The position numbers were made by a program, and so were the translations under genes. The notes under the pieces are model-generated. The model did no database searches and had not been told where the DNA came from. It saw nothing but the letters and a program-made list of their open reading frames with translations. From positions 1 to 54,400 of the forward strand of contig JAHHQV010000014.1 in the NCBI GenBank assembly GCA_020026175.1: DNA of 54,400 bases, read 5' to 3'. Origin of the DNA: Phocaeicola sp. (GTDB taxonomy: Bacteria > Bacteroidota > Bacteroidia > Bacteroidales > Bacteroidaceae). This document shows, in pieces, positions 33,202 through 41,610 of this stretch. Within the stretch, counting starts at the first letter, position 1; the number at the start of each line of letters is the position of its first letter.

Positions 33202-34176
33202 CTATTTAAAACGTTTCATTTGGACATTAAGTTTATTAAAGAAAGTATTTCTATTGCTCAATTCCTTTTTATAATATTTCAGAGCCTGTTCATCCAACGA
33301 GCCCGAAGAAACAAATTTGGACGATTTATCAAGCCATTCTTCAGCCTTTTGCATATCACCAGTCATTTCGTAAGACAAAGCTATATTGAAAGCTGCCCTG
33401 AACTTGGAGTTTCCTTTCTTCACCATATCATACAAGCGCATCCATTCATTGCGTGCCTCTTCCCAGTTTCCTTCTTTCACACACACTCTGGCATCCCTCA
33501 TTTCAACTCCTCCTCCGGCAAAATAAATTCTCTCCACCTGTTTCCAGTATGGCACAAGTTTATGCGATATATCAGTAGACACTTTATTTACAACCTCTTC
33601 CATAAGTCTCTTTTCAGATAAGTTCGACTCTATATCAAAGATGATAGTATCCTTAGGATTGATGAGCATTAAAGGTCTGTCTTTTCCAGGAATATATACA
33701 GCTACTTCAGGAGACACTTCGGCTGATATAACCGGTATTGAAGTTCCCCATTGCGGAAGTTTGAATTCTTTTTTCTGGACATCGACTGTCAGTTTTTCGA
33801 AAGAGAACAACATATCCACATCAAGCATTGACGATATATCAGATACTTCTTCAGACGACAAGTATTCATGAGAGGGATTATCCTGCAAGGCAGAATCGCA
33901 TATTACCACTTGAGAGAAATACTTGCTGTCGGCTATAGACGAAGCCAACAATTCGGTTACAGATTTTCCGTCGCTTTCTATTATTCCTGACTTGAGGATA
34001 TTTGTCTTCAGTTCAGACCTTGAAGGAATATTATTAACCACTCCAACCACATTCACCTGTTCGGGAAAATTCAATTCGGCAGGATGCAGCTGGTCTAGTG
34101 TCAAGAATTCTACAGAGCTACATGATGATAGCAGTAGAAACGAAACAACAACAAAATAAGATGAAAATTTCTTCAT
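33202..34176 (-). CDS. DUF6340-type lipoprotein with C-terminal TPR-like helices
   Basis: 324 residues. The lipoprotein signal ends in LLLSSC, with C19 lipidated and Ser after it. The body (about 25-205) resembles DUF6340 proteins of Bacteroidota, with the opening LHPAELNFPEQVNVVGVVNN. Residues about 215-300 are helical, with paired segments WEEARNEWMRLYDMVKKG and AAFNIALSYEMTGDMQKAEE that look like TPRs. It is probably periplasmic and may take part in envelope maintenance, but no function is known. Confidence 0.75.
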   Translation of the reverse strand: MKKFSSYFVVVSFLLLSSCSSVEFLTLDQLHPAELNFPEQVNVVGVVNNIPSRSELKTNILKSGIIESDGKSVTELLASSIADSKYFSQVVICDSALQDNPSHEYLSSEEVSDISSMLDVDMLFSFEKLTVDVQKKEFKLPQWGTSIPVISAEVSPEVAVYIPGKDRPLMLINPKDTIIFDIESNLSEKRLMEEVVNKVSTDISHKLVPYWKQVERIYFAGGGVEMRDARVCVKEGNWEEARNEWMRLYDMVKKGNSKFRAAFNIALSYEMTGDMQKAEEWLDKSSKFVSSGSLDEQALKYYKKELSNRNTFFNKLNVQMKRFK

Positions 34177-34201
34177 GATATTTCTTCTTTAGTTTATGTA
34201 G

Positions 34202-34209
34202 CAAAATTA
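34202..34209 (-). promoter_or_regulatory. TAnnTTTG promoter of the DUF6340-type gene
   Basis: TAATTTTG on the minus strand, 25 bases before the ATG. Confidence 0.55.
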
Positions 34210-34256
34210 GTATTTTTATCAATACTACGAAGTTAAAAGGTAATAAAGGTAAAGAG

Positions 34257-34290
34257 AAAAGGCTATCTCTTTGTTAAGAGACAGCCTTTT
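34257..34290. terminator. Terminator of secA
   Basis: AAAAGGCTATCTCTT pairs with AAGAGACAGCCTTTT with one G-U. It follows the secA stop by 25 bases on the minus strand. Confidence 0.75.
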
Positions 34291-34315
34291 GCACTATTAT
34301 TTTGACTAAAAACTA

Positions 34316-37300
34316 TTAAGCTTTTCCGTGACAGTTCTTGTATTTCAATCCGCTGCCACATGGACATAGGTCATTTCTTCCCACTGTCTTGTCGGCTACA
34401 TAAGGTTCTCCTTTCGAGTCTCTTGTATCCTTTCCTGCGGCTTCATTCTGAGCCTCATCGTTCAAGTCTACTTTTTCTTCCTTATACTGCTGACGCTGTA
34501 CTGGTTCTGGTGCAGCTTCGCGAACTTCTTCAGGCTCCTGTACAGGAATCTGACCTCTCATCAATACAGAAATTGTATTATTGTTAATCTTCGAAACCAT
34601 ATTATCAAACAATTTGACAGATTCAAGTTTGAAAATCAACAGCGGATCTTTCTGTTCATAACTTGCATTCTGTACAGAATGTCTCAATTCATCAAGTTCA
34701 CGAAGATTTTCCTTCCAAGACTCATCTATAGTATGAAGAAGTATAGCCTTTTCGAACGACTTTACTATTTCTTTAGATTCCGATTCGTATGCAGCCTTCA
34801 GGTTTACAGGGATATTATACATACGCTTGCCGTCTGTAATAGGAATCATGATATTCTCGTACATCTGTCCTTGAGTTTCGTAAACCTGCTTGATTACAGG
34901 ATTTGCAATCTGAGCCATACGTTCGGTCTTGCGCTTGAATATCTCCATAGCAGCCTGGAAAGTCTTTTCAGCCAAGTCTTCTTTATGCTTGCCGTTGAAC
35001 TCGTCTTCTGTAAACGGAGTTTCCATAGCAAGAGTATGAAGTATTTCCATCTTAGCTTCGGCATAAGTAGGCATTTCGGTAGCATTTACACAACGTTCCC
35101 AAATCATATCTACAATATCCATACCGATGCGTTCACCCATAAGGGCATGGCGGCGTTTAGTATAAACCACTGTACGCTGCTTGTTCATAACGTCATCATA
35201 TTCCAACAGACGCTTACGTATACCGAAGTTATTTTCTTCCACCTTCTTCTGTGCGCGTTCTATTGAATTTGAAATCATCTTGTGTTCTATCATTTCGCCT
35301 TCCTTGAATCCCAATTTGTCCATTACAGAAGCAATACGGTCGGACGAGAACAGACGCATAAGGTCGTCTTCAAGCGACACAAAGAAAACAGAAGAACCCG
35401 GGTCTCCCTGACGTCCGGCACGCCCACGCAACTGACGGTCTACACGGCGTGACTCATGACGTTCTGTACCTATAATAGCCAGACCACCTGCAGCCTTCAC
35501 TTCATCGCTCAACTTGATGTCGGTACCACGACCTGCCATATTTGTAGCAATAGTCACTGTACGTCCCAAACCAGCTTTTGCCACGATGTCGGCTTCTCTT
35601 TGGTGAAGTTTGGCATTAAGTACGTTATGTTCTATTTTACGCAGAGTAAGCATTTTACTCAACATTTCAGAGATTTCCACCGATGTAGTACCCACAAGGA
35701 CAGGACGTCCTGCTTCCACCATTCTTTCAACCTCTTCTATTACGGCTTTATATTTTTCACGCTTAGTCTTATACACGCGGTCGTTCATATCCTTACGCGC
35801 AATAGGACGGTTTGTAGGAATAGTCACTACATCAAGTTTATATATATCCCAGAATTCTCCAGCTTCCGTTTCGGCTGTACCAGTCATACCCGACAACTTG
35901 TGATACATACGGAAATAATTCTGAAGAGTGATAGTAGCAAATGTCTGTGTAGCCGCTTCCACCTTTACACCTTCTTTTGCTTCTACAGCCTGATGAAGGC
36001 CGTCACTCCAACGACGGCCATCCATGATACGTCCGGTCTGTTCGTCCACAATCTTCACTTGTCCGTCCATCACCACATAATCAGTATCCTTTTCGAACAT
36101 TGTATAAGCCTTCAACAACTGGTTGATAGTATGAACTCGTTCTGCCTTGATGGCATAATTTGTCATAAATTCATCTTTCTTTGCCAACTTGTCTTCATCA
36201 CTAAGTTCTTTATCCGCCTCCAGTTCAGAAAGCTGTGCTGCAATGTCAGGAAGCACAAAAAGAGTTGGGTCCTGCGAGTTGCCAGTAATCAGGTCAACAC
36301 CTTTATCTGTAAGGTCAGCACTCTTCATCTTTTCGTCTATTACGAAATAAAGAGGTTCTACAGCTTCTGGCATACGCTTATTGTTTGCTTCCATATATAT
36401 AGCCTCAGTTTTAAGCATACCAGCCTTAATTCCCGGTTCGCTCAAGAACTTGATAAGCGGTTTGTTTTTAGGAAGAGCCTTATGGCTACGGAACAATGAA
36501 AGGAATCCTTCTTCCTGCTCATCCTTATTGTCGGATGCTATAAGACGTTTTGCATCTGCAAGATACTGAGTTGCAAGTTTGCGCTGTGCTTCCACCAGAC
36601 GCTCTACCAACGGACGAAGCACTTCGAACAGCTGCTGGTCTCCTTTTGGTACCGGTCCCGAAATTATAAGCGGAGTACGTGCATCGTCAATCAGCACCGA
36701 GTCCACCTCATCGACAATGGCATAGTTGTGTTTGCGCTGAACCAAATCCTTAGGGCTGTTTGCCATATTGTCACGCAGATAGTCAAAACCGAACTCATTG
36801 TTTGTACCGAATGTGATGTCTGCCATATAGGCCTTACGACGTGCCGGAGAGTTAGGCTGATGCTTGTCGATACAGTCTACGCTCAATCCGTGGAACATAT
36901 ATAGAGGTCCCATCCACTCAGAGTCACGTTTCGCAAGATAATCGTTCACAGTAACCACATGGACACCGTTTCCTGTAAGTGCATTAAGGAAAACAGGAAG
37001 AGTAGCCACAAGAGTCTTACCTTCACCTGTTGCCATTTCGGCTATCTTTCCCTGATGAAGAACTACACCACCGAATAGCTGTACATCATAGTGAACCATT
37101 CCCCACTTCATGTCATTTCCACCTGCTGTCCAATGGGTTTTCCATATAGCCTTATCGCCTTCTATACGCACAAAGTCCTTTCCTTGTGCAGCTAGTTCGC
37201 GGTCAAATTCTGTAGCTGTAACCACAATTTCCTCTTTCTGCGAAAATCTGCGGCCTGTGTCTTTAACTATAGAGAATGCTACAGGAAGTACATCATTGAG

Positions 37301-37606
37301 GGCTTTTTCATATTTTTCCAGAACTTCTTTTTCCAGTTTGTCTATTTGGGCAAAAACAGGCTCACGCTTATCTATGTCGATGCTTTCTATTGAACCTTTA
37401 AGTTCTTCGATTTTCTTTGATTCTTCCAAAGCAGAATCCTTGATGTATTTTTTCAATTCTTCTGTCTTTGCACGCAATTCATCTTCAGTCAGCTTCTCTA
37501 TTTCCGGGTAAGCGGCTTTCACCTTCTCTACCCATGGCTGAATTTCCTTCATGTCACGAGAAGCCTTGTTCCCGAACAGCTTACTTATAAATTCATTAAA
37601 TCCCAT
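34316..37606 (-). CDS. secA: Preprotein translocase ATPase SecA
   Basis: Motor ATPase of the Sec export channel, 1096 aa. Walker A in EMATGEGKTLVATLP, DEVDSVLIDDARTPL (Walker B region), the helicase-like GRAGRQGDPGSS and FVSLEDDLMRLF, and the C-terminal zinc site CPCGSGLKYKNCH that binds SecB or ribosomes. It is longer than E. coli SecA because of extra sequence in the nucleotide-binding region (about 355-460), as is usual in Bacteroidota. I start at the ATG at 37606 (MGFNEFISKLFG); 12 further in-frame codons upstream lie in AT-rich leader. Own promoter at 37675-37682. Confidence 0.97.
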   Translation of the reverse strand: MGFNEFISKLFGNKASRDMKEIQPWVEKVKAAYPEIEKLTEDELRAKTEELKKYIKDSALEESKKIEELKGSIESIDIDKREPVFAQIDKLEKEVLEKYEKALNDVLPVAFSIVKDTGRRFSQKEEIVVTATEFDRELAAQGKDFVRIEGDKAIWKTHWTAGGNDMKWGMVHYDVQLFGGVVLHQGKIAEMATGEGKTLVATLPVFLNALTGNGVHVVTVNDYLAKRDSEWMGPLYMFHGLSVDCIDKHQPNSPARRKAYMADITFGTNNEFGFDYLRDNMANSPKDLVQRKHNYAIVDEVDSVLIDDARTPLIISGPVPKGDQQLFEVLRPLVERLVEAQRKLATQYLADAKRLIASDNKDEQEEGFLSLFRSHKALPKNKPLIKFLSEPGIKAGMLKTEAIYMEANNKRMPEAVEPLYFVIDEKMKSADLTDKGVDLITGNSQDPTLFVLPDIAAQLSELEADKELSDEDKLAKKDEFMTNYAIKAERVHTINQLLKAYTMFEKDTDYVVMDGQVKIVDEQTGRIMDGRRWSDGLHQAVEAKEGVKVEAATQTFATITLQNYFRMYHKLSGMTGTAETEAGEFWDIYKLDVVTIPTNRPIARKDMNDRVYKTKREKYKAVIEEVERMVEAGRPVLVGTTSVEISEMLSKMLTLRKIEHNVLNAKLHQREADIVAKAGLGRTVTIATNMAGRGTDIKLSDEVKAAGGLAIIGTERHESRRVDRQLRGRAGRQGDPGSSVFFVSLEDDLMRLFSSDRIASVMDKLGFKEGEMIEHKMISNSIERAQKKVEENNFGIRKRLLEYDDVMNKQRTVVYTKRRHALMGERIGMDIVDMIWERCVNATEMPTYAEAKMEILHTLAMETPFTEDEFNGKHKEDLAEKTFQAAMEIFKRKTERMAQIANPVIKQVYETQGQMYENIMIPITDGKRMYNIPVNLKAAYESESKEIVKSFEKAILLHTIDESWKENLRELDELRHSVQNASYEQKDPLLIFKLESVKLFDNMVSKINNNTISVLMRGQIPVQEPEEVREAAPEPVQRQQYKEEKVDLNDEAQNEAAGKDTRDSKGEPYVADKTVGRNDLCPCGSGLKYKNCHGKA

Positions 37607-37674
37607 TATATGTTGTTTTTTTATTATTACAAAATAATTCAAAGTACCGTCAAAATGTTTTCCATAACGGTACG

Positions 37675-37682
37675 CAAAGATA
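37675..37682 (-). promoter_or_regulatory. TAnnTTTG promoter of secA
   Basis: TATCTTTG on the minus strand, about 70 bases before the secA ATG. Confidence 0.65.
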
Positions 37683-37720
37683 ATTAATTAATGATAAAAA
37701 CAGCTATAAGCTACAATATA

Positions 37721-39304
37721 TTATTTGCATATACCTGTAAGAGGAGCACACGCACTGGCATTTGGTGCTCTTATGCGCATGAAATGGGCTACAGTAGGAG
37801 CTACCGCTGCTATTTTAACTGGAGAATAAAGTATTTCGGGCTTGATATTGTAGCCGAAAAAGAACAAAGGAACAGAGTCGTAGGCCACACGTACCACCTT
37901 GGCAGTGTTTGAATATTCGTCTACAACAGTCCATCCCGGCATAACCTCTATATAAATGTCGCCCGAACACTTTTGTGTGAATGAATTTCTTATTTTTTCG
38001 ATACGAGGATCCCATGCACCCATCAAAAGCCTCTGTGATGAATACGCAGTACGTATTCCACTCATCTGGACTATAAATTCAGAAGAACGTTCCATCACTT
38101 CCGACAATTCCAGTTTCTTGTCTTCTATGAGCTTTCTATTAAGGTATATCTGCTGGTCATGGTAAGCTTCCACATATTGTCCTTTGCCATATATGGCCAT
38201 AAGATACATGTTAAGCAATGCCGTACAGCGTTTCATATGAAACTCTCCCGCAGGTATCTTAAAGTCGGGAGAATCCTTCGTTTCGGTACCACGCGTACCT
38301 GTAGATGTTATAAAGATAAGAGTGTTTCCAAGCCCAACCTTTCTATCTATCATATCCAGGAGGTCGCCTATACAGTTGTCAAGGCGCACATAAGTATCCT
38401 GTATCTCCATGGCATATTCCGAGTCTGGCTTTCCGGCATAGTTTCCGGCATAATAAGACAGGTTAAGCAAGTCCGGAGTATCGTCGAGTCCGGCATTAGT
38501 GCTGCTCAAGAAAGCATTGACAAGCTTGTTCACCTCCTCGTTTACATAAGGACTGGTCTTGATTTTTTTGTACTTGTCATAACGCTCGTCAGTAAAGCTA
38601 TGCTTGAATGTAAGTTGCTTGTTCTGTGCAGTAATGTTCTTGTAGGAAGTTACAGGAAGATAAGGACCCCAAGTAATCTGGTCTATTCTGAAGTCAAGTC
38701 CTTTTTTGTCATTGAAATCGGTCACCCATCCCGGAAAGTTGCCGTAATATGTAGAACCGCTCCATTTCCCGTTTTCGTCATTTATCCAGAAAGCCCCCTT
38801 CGAAGCGTGTCCGGCAGACATTATCGCCATCTCTCTTGTAGGTGCAATGGAATATACATGCGCCTGCCCCTGAGTGGCTACCATCAGTTCGTCCGACAAA
38901 TTTGAAACCACAAGATGCTGCGGAGAAGTGCTTTCGGAAGTATATATGCCTATATATGCCCTGTCTTCCACACTCTTCACCACTCGCAATGAATTTCTGT
39001 CCATCCAGTTGTTTCCAACTATACCGTTATAATAAGGTGTAGCGCCTGTATATACCGATGCCACCGACGATGACTGATCTGGCTTTATGAAATCATACTC
39101 GGCATTGACATACACACGTCCTCCTTTGAACAAACGCTTGAATCCCCTGTCGCCATACATAGAAGAAAAAGCCTCTATATAATCGGTGCGCAATTGGTCG
39201 ATAGTAATACCGATGACAAGTTTAGGGACAGCCGGCACATTCTGTGCCGGCAATCCTGATATTACAATTGCTGTTATAAGGGATGTTATAAAACGTTCTT
39301 TCAT
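37721..39304 (-). CDS. PafA-like alkaline phosphatase family protein, metal ligands missing
   Basis: Exported protein of 527 aa with a signal peptide (about 1-19) and the fold of PafA-type phosphatases: GITIDQLRTDYIEAF (D36), VYTGATPYYNGIVGNNW, TSPQHLVVSNLSDEL, AGHASKGAFWI and TPDLLNLSYYAGNYAGK are all in the family's order. PafA holds two zincs with two Asp-His pairs and another His. Here the DYxGH-type segment reads NYAGK (288-292), the ADHG-type segment reads STGTRG (334-339), and the THIPL-type His is S477 in YDSVPL. The expected nucleophile Thr region is DQSSS (76-80). It is probably not a zinc phosphatase. It starts 2 bases after the DUF4105 gene, implying joint function. Confidence 0.8.
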   Translation of the reverse strand: MKERFITSLITAIVISGLPAQNVPAVPKLVIGITIDQLRTDYIEAFSSMYGDRGFKRLFKGGRVYVNAEYDFIKPDQSSSVASVYTGATPYYNGIVGNNWMDRNSLRVVKSVEDRAYIGIYTSESTSPQHLVVSNLSDELMVATQGQAHVYSIAPTREMAIMSAGHASKGAFWINDENGKWSGSTYYGNFPGWVTDFNDKKGLDFRIDQITWGPYLPVTSYKNITAQNKQLTFKHSFTDERYDKYKKIKTSPYVNEEVNKLVNAFLSSTNAGLDDTPDLLNLSYYAGNYAGKPDSEYAMEIQDTYVRLDNCIGDLLDMIDRKVGLGNTLIFITSTGTRGTETKDSPDFKIPAGEFHMKRCTALLNMYLMAIYGKGQYVEAYHDQQIYLNRKLIEDKKLELSEVMERSSEFIVQMSGIRTAYSSQRLLMGAWDPRIEKIRNSFTQKCSGDIYIEVMPGWTVVDEYSNTAKVVRVAYDSVPLFFFGYNIKPEILYSPVKIAAVAPTVAHFMRIRAPNASACAPLTGICK

Positions 39305-39306
39305 TT

Positions 39307-40479
39307 CTATTTTCTATATACCAAAACATGGCTAATGGCATTGACCATAAAACCAGCGCTCAAAGGTAATACCGAAAAATTAAATTCTTGTGGTATAAAC
39401 GGCATTAAGATTATAAATAATGTTAAATAAGCAGAGTTTATAATATGAAATTTGTCTTTCCGACCTTTTATGTCATTATATATCATTATAGGAAGATATA
39501 ACAATGGGATCGGATTGAGCAAAAGTATCATCCAGTTTGAGCCTACCGTAGGGTGAACAGATACAAAGAACAAGAAGGATATAATACATCCTGCTATACC
39601 CTGAAAAAGATACAGCACTATATCGTATACAATGAATATTCTTTTCGAACTTACCTGCAAATATGCCACTACAATATTGAGCAGCAGAAACAGCAACGAA
39701 CATTGCATAGGAGACAAAGGAAATGCACTTTCAATCTCTTCAGGATTTGCATCTACCACCACTTCACACCCTGTCACCAGCGGACGCCTGCTGCCGTCAT
39801 TGTTCAATATATATGCTTTGTTTGCAAAATCAAGCATATACAGCGGAGAAAACATCTGGCTGCGTATCCCAATAGGAGCATCTGCCTGGGCTCCAAGACA
39901 TAGGTCTATACCGAATTCTGACCATAAATGCCCGTCGGCAAACTCGTGTACTATCCCCCTGAAGGTCTTCCCACTATCGGCAGGAGTATCATAAACCACC
40001 TTACCCTCTATGCTTTCCTCTATGCGATCGCGGGCGCGGGTAGTACAATTGTCGTAAAAATAATTATACCTGTACACCCTGTTTTCGGGCCTATAGTTTT
40101 CCATCAACAGTTCTTCAAGCCTATATTTCTCGGCAGAAGTAAGATTCAGCACCTGCTGATACACTTTTGAGCCACGCATGAAATATTCTGCCTCGAAATC
40201 ATCGTAAGAGTTTATGCCAAGCTGATAGAAAGTATCACCCTTCACAAAGCGGTAATAGAAATTCGGTGTAGAAAAGCTGAACATACCATAATTGAACACC
40301 AAATTCTTTTTCTGAGTGAAATTCTGATAAAGGATTGCCGTATGTCCAAACAAAGAATAAATCTCAGGTCCCGGCGAACACGTAAGCAGACTGAACTGTA
40401 TACTGTCATTGCGCACGGCATTGGCCTGAAGACAAAACAATGACATTAATATTATAATGTAAGAATATAGTCTTTTCAT
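39307..40479 (-). CDS. DUF4105 (Lnb N-terminal-like) membrane protein
   Basis: 390 residues. Signal peptide about 1-20, a periplasmic DUF4105 domain (about 25-255) with SLLTCSPGPEIYSLFGHTA and the conserved NYFYDNCTTRARDRI, then about four to five membrane helices (about 258-385). DUF4105 belongs to the papain-like/NlpC-like region of unknown proteins; the Cys in DNCTTR with upstream His (FGHTA) could be catalytic. I start at ATG 40479; an upstream TTG at 40491 is less likely. A TATTTTTG promoter lies 300 bases upstream, so the message would carry a long leader containing the 22-bp repeats. Translation continues into the phosphatase-like gene. Confidence 0.82.
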   Translation of the reverse strand: MKRLYSYIIILMSLFCLQANAVRNDSIQFSLLTCSPGPEIYSLFGHTAILYQNFTQKKNLVFNYGMFSFSTPNFYYRFVKGDTFYQLGINSYDDFEAEYFMRGSKVYQQVLNLTSAEKYRLEELLMENYRPENRVYRYNYFYDNCTTRARDRIEESIEGKVVYDTPADSGKTFRGIVHEFADGHLWSEFGIDLCLGAQADAPIGIRSQMFSPLYMLDFANKAYILNNDGSRRPLVTGCEVVVDANPEEIESAFPLSPMQCSLLFLLLNIVVAYLQVSSKRIFIVYDIVLYLFQGIAGCIISFLFFVSVHPTVGSNWMILLLNPIPLLYLPIMIYNDIKGRKDKFHIINSAYLTLFIILMPFIPQEFNFSVLPLSAGFMVNAISHVLVYRK

Positions 40480-40559
40480 ATGTCTATACAATTTAATTTA
40501 TAAAATCATTTTCTACAAAAGCATCACCTCCGGCCCCTAAAAATGCAGGGTATACAAAA

Positions 40560-40669
40560 AGAAAAAAAACTACAAGACGCCTTAAAAAAAACGCCCCGTT
40601 GTTTTCACCAAAGCGACTAGGCGTTGCATCACAAACGACTAGGCGCTTAAAAAAAACGTATAAGCCCTG
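40560..40669 (-). repeat. Phased 22-bp degenerate repeat array, locus 2 (five units)
   Basis: Five contiguous 22-base units read on the minus strand: 40648-40669, 40626-40647, 40604-40625, 40582-40603 and 40560-40581. Middle units contain CGCCTAGTCG or ACAACGGGGCG, followed by a T-tract. TTT falls at or within a base or so of positions 13-15 in each. Unit 40582-40603 shares AACAACGGGGCGTTTT with the array at 15999. GCTGTAAA (40672-40679) flanks the array as at locus 1. It lies between the divergent DUF4105 and coaX genes. Confidence 0.65.
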
Positions 40670-40780
40670 ATTTTACAGCCAAAGGATGCACACTACAAAC
40701 ACAGATTATATCATAATACAATAAGATAGTATAAACCACATAAAAAATGTCTGTTTTATGGTTTCTCACCATTTGCAGTG

Positions 40781-40788
40781 CAAAAATA
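40781..40788 (-). promoter_or_regulatory. TAnnTTTG promoter candidate of the DUF4105 operon
   Basis: TATTTTTG on the minus strand, about 300 bases before the ATG at 40479, placing the repeat array in the leader. A closer promoter within the leader cannot be ruled out. Confidence 0.4.
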
Positions 40789-40884
40789 AGACTAATTATC
40801 TATAATAAGATAACAAAAGATTGATTTTATTATAAATCATATCTATTTTTTCTTTTACTTTGCAAATGAATAAAGCAGAATATC

Positions 40885-41610
40885 GTGAACTTAATAATAG
40901 ACATTGGCAATACTGTTGCAAAAATAGCTGTATACGACAAAGACACACAGTTGGAATATCTTCGAGGCTCCAACCATTCATTGGATTTCATGAAGATTCT
41001 CTGTAACAAATACAAGATAGAAAAATGTATCATTGCATCAGTTATTACACTAAGTAATACCATACGAAGGCAGCTGGCTAATATAGAATTTCAGGTATTG
41101 GAACTCAACTACAAGACTCCGGTACCTATCGACAACAAATACAAGTCGCCCGAGACGCTTGGAATGGACCGGTTGGCAGCTGTAGTGGGGGCCAATTATA
41201 TAAAGCCGGGGCACAATATTCTGGTGATAGATGCCGGGACTGCACTGACATATGAATTTATAGACGCCAACGGAGTGTATTGGGGAGGCAACATATCGCC
41301 TGGCATATATACGCGGTTCAGAGCACTGAATGCATGTTGCGACAAACTTCCACTAATAGATAAAGGAGGAGACATGCCCGACATGGGATTCAACACAGAA
41401 ACGGCAATAAGAGCCGGAGTTATAAAGGGAGTTGAATTCGAAATACAAGGATACATTTCGATGATGCAGAAAAAATATCCCGACCTTTTAGTTTTTTTAA
41501 CTGGTGGAGATAATTTTTCTTTTGATACCAACTTAAAAAGTATCATCTTTGCAGACAGATTTTTAGTTTTAAAAGGTTTAAATAGAATATTGAATTATAA
41601 TGTTAAGTAA
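40885..41610 (+). CDS. coaX: Type III pantothenate kinase
   Basis: First step of coenzyme A synthesis from pantothenate, 241 aa. ASKHA-fold motifs: MNLIIDIGNTVAKIAVYD (phosphate-binding DIGNT at 6-10), SPETLGMDRLAAVVGA (Gly and Asp-Arg of the active site), VIDAGTALTYEFID and GGNISPGIYTRFRAL. It starts with GTG at 40885; an ATG at 40866 is in another frame. Type III enzymes need potassium and are not inhibited by CoA. It opens an envelope cluster, and its stop overlaps the next start by 11 bases. Confidence 0.93.
   Translation: MNLIIDIGNTVAKIAVYDKDTQLEYLRGSNHSLDFMKILCNKYKIEKCIIASVITLSNTIRRQLANIEFQVLELNYKTPVPIDNKYKSPETLGMDRLAAVVGANYIKPGHNILVIDAGTALTYEFIDANGVYWGGNISPGIYTRFRALNACCDKLPLIDKGGDMPDMGFNTETAIRAGVIKGVEFEIQGYISMMQKKYPDLLVFLTGGDNFSFDTNLKSIIFADRFLVLKGLNRILNYNVK

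Noticed and set aside
35456..36499. 347-codon plus-strand frame opposite secA
   Set aside because: Antisense shadow of secA without domain character.
37644..37673. GTACCGT/ACGGTAC inverted repeat in the secA leader as a regulatory hairpin
   Set aside because: The outer stem bases probably lie upstream of the transcription start set by the promoter at 37675, leaving only four pairs; too weak to claim.
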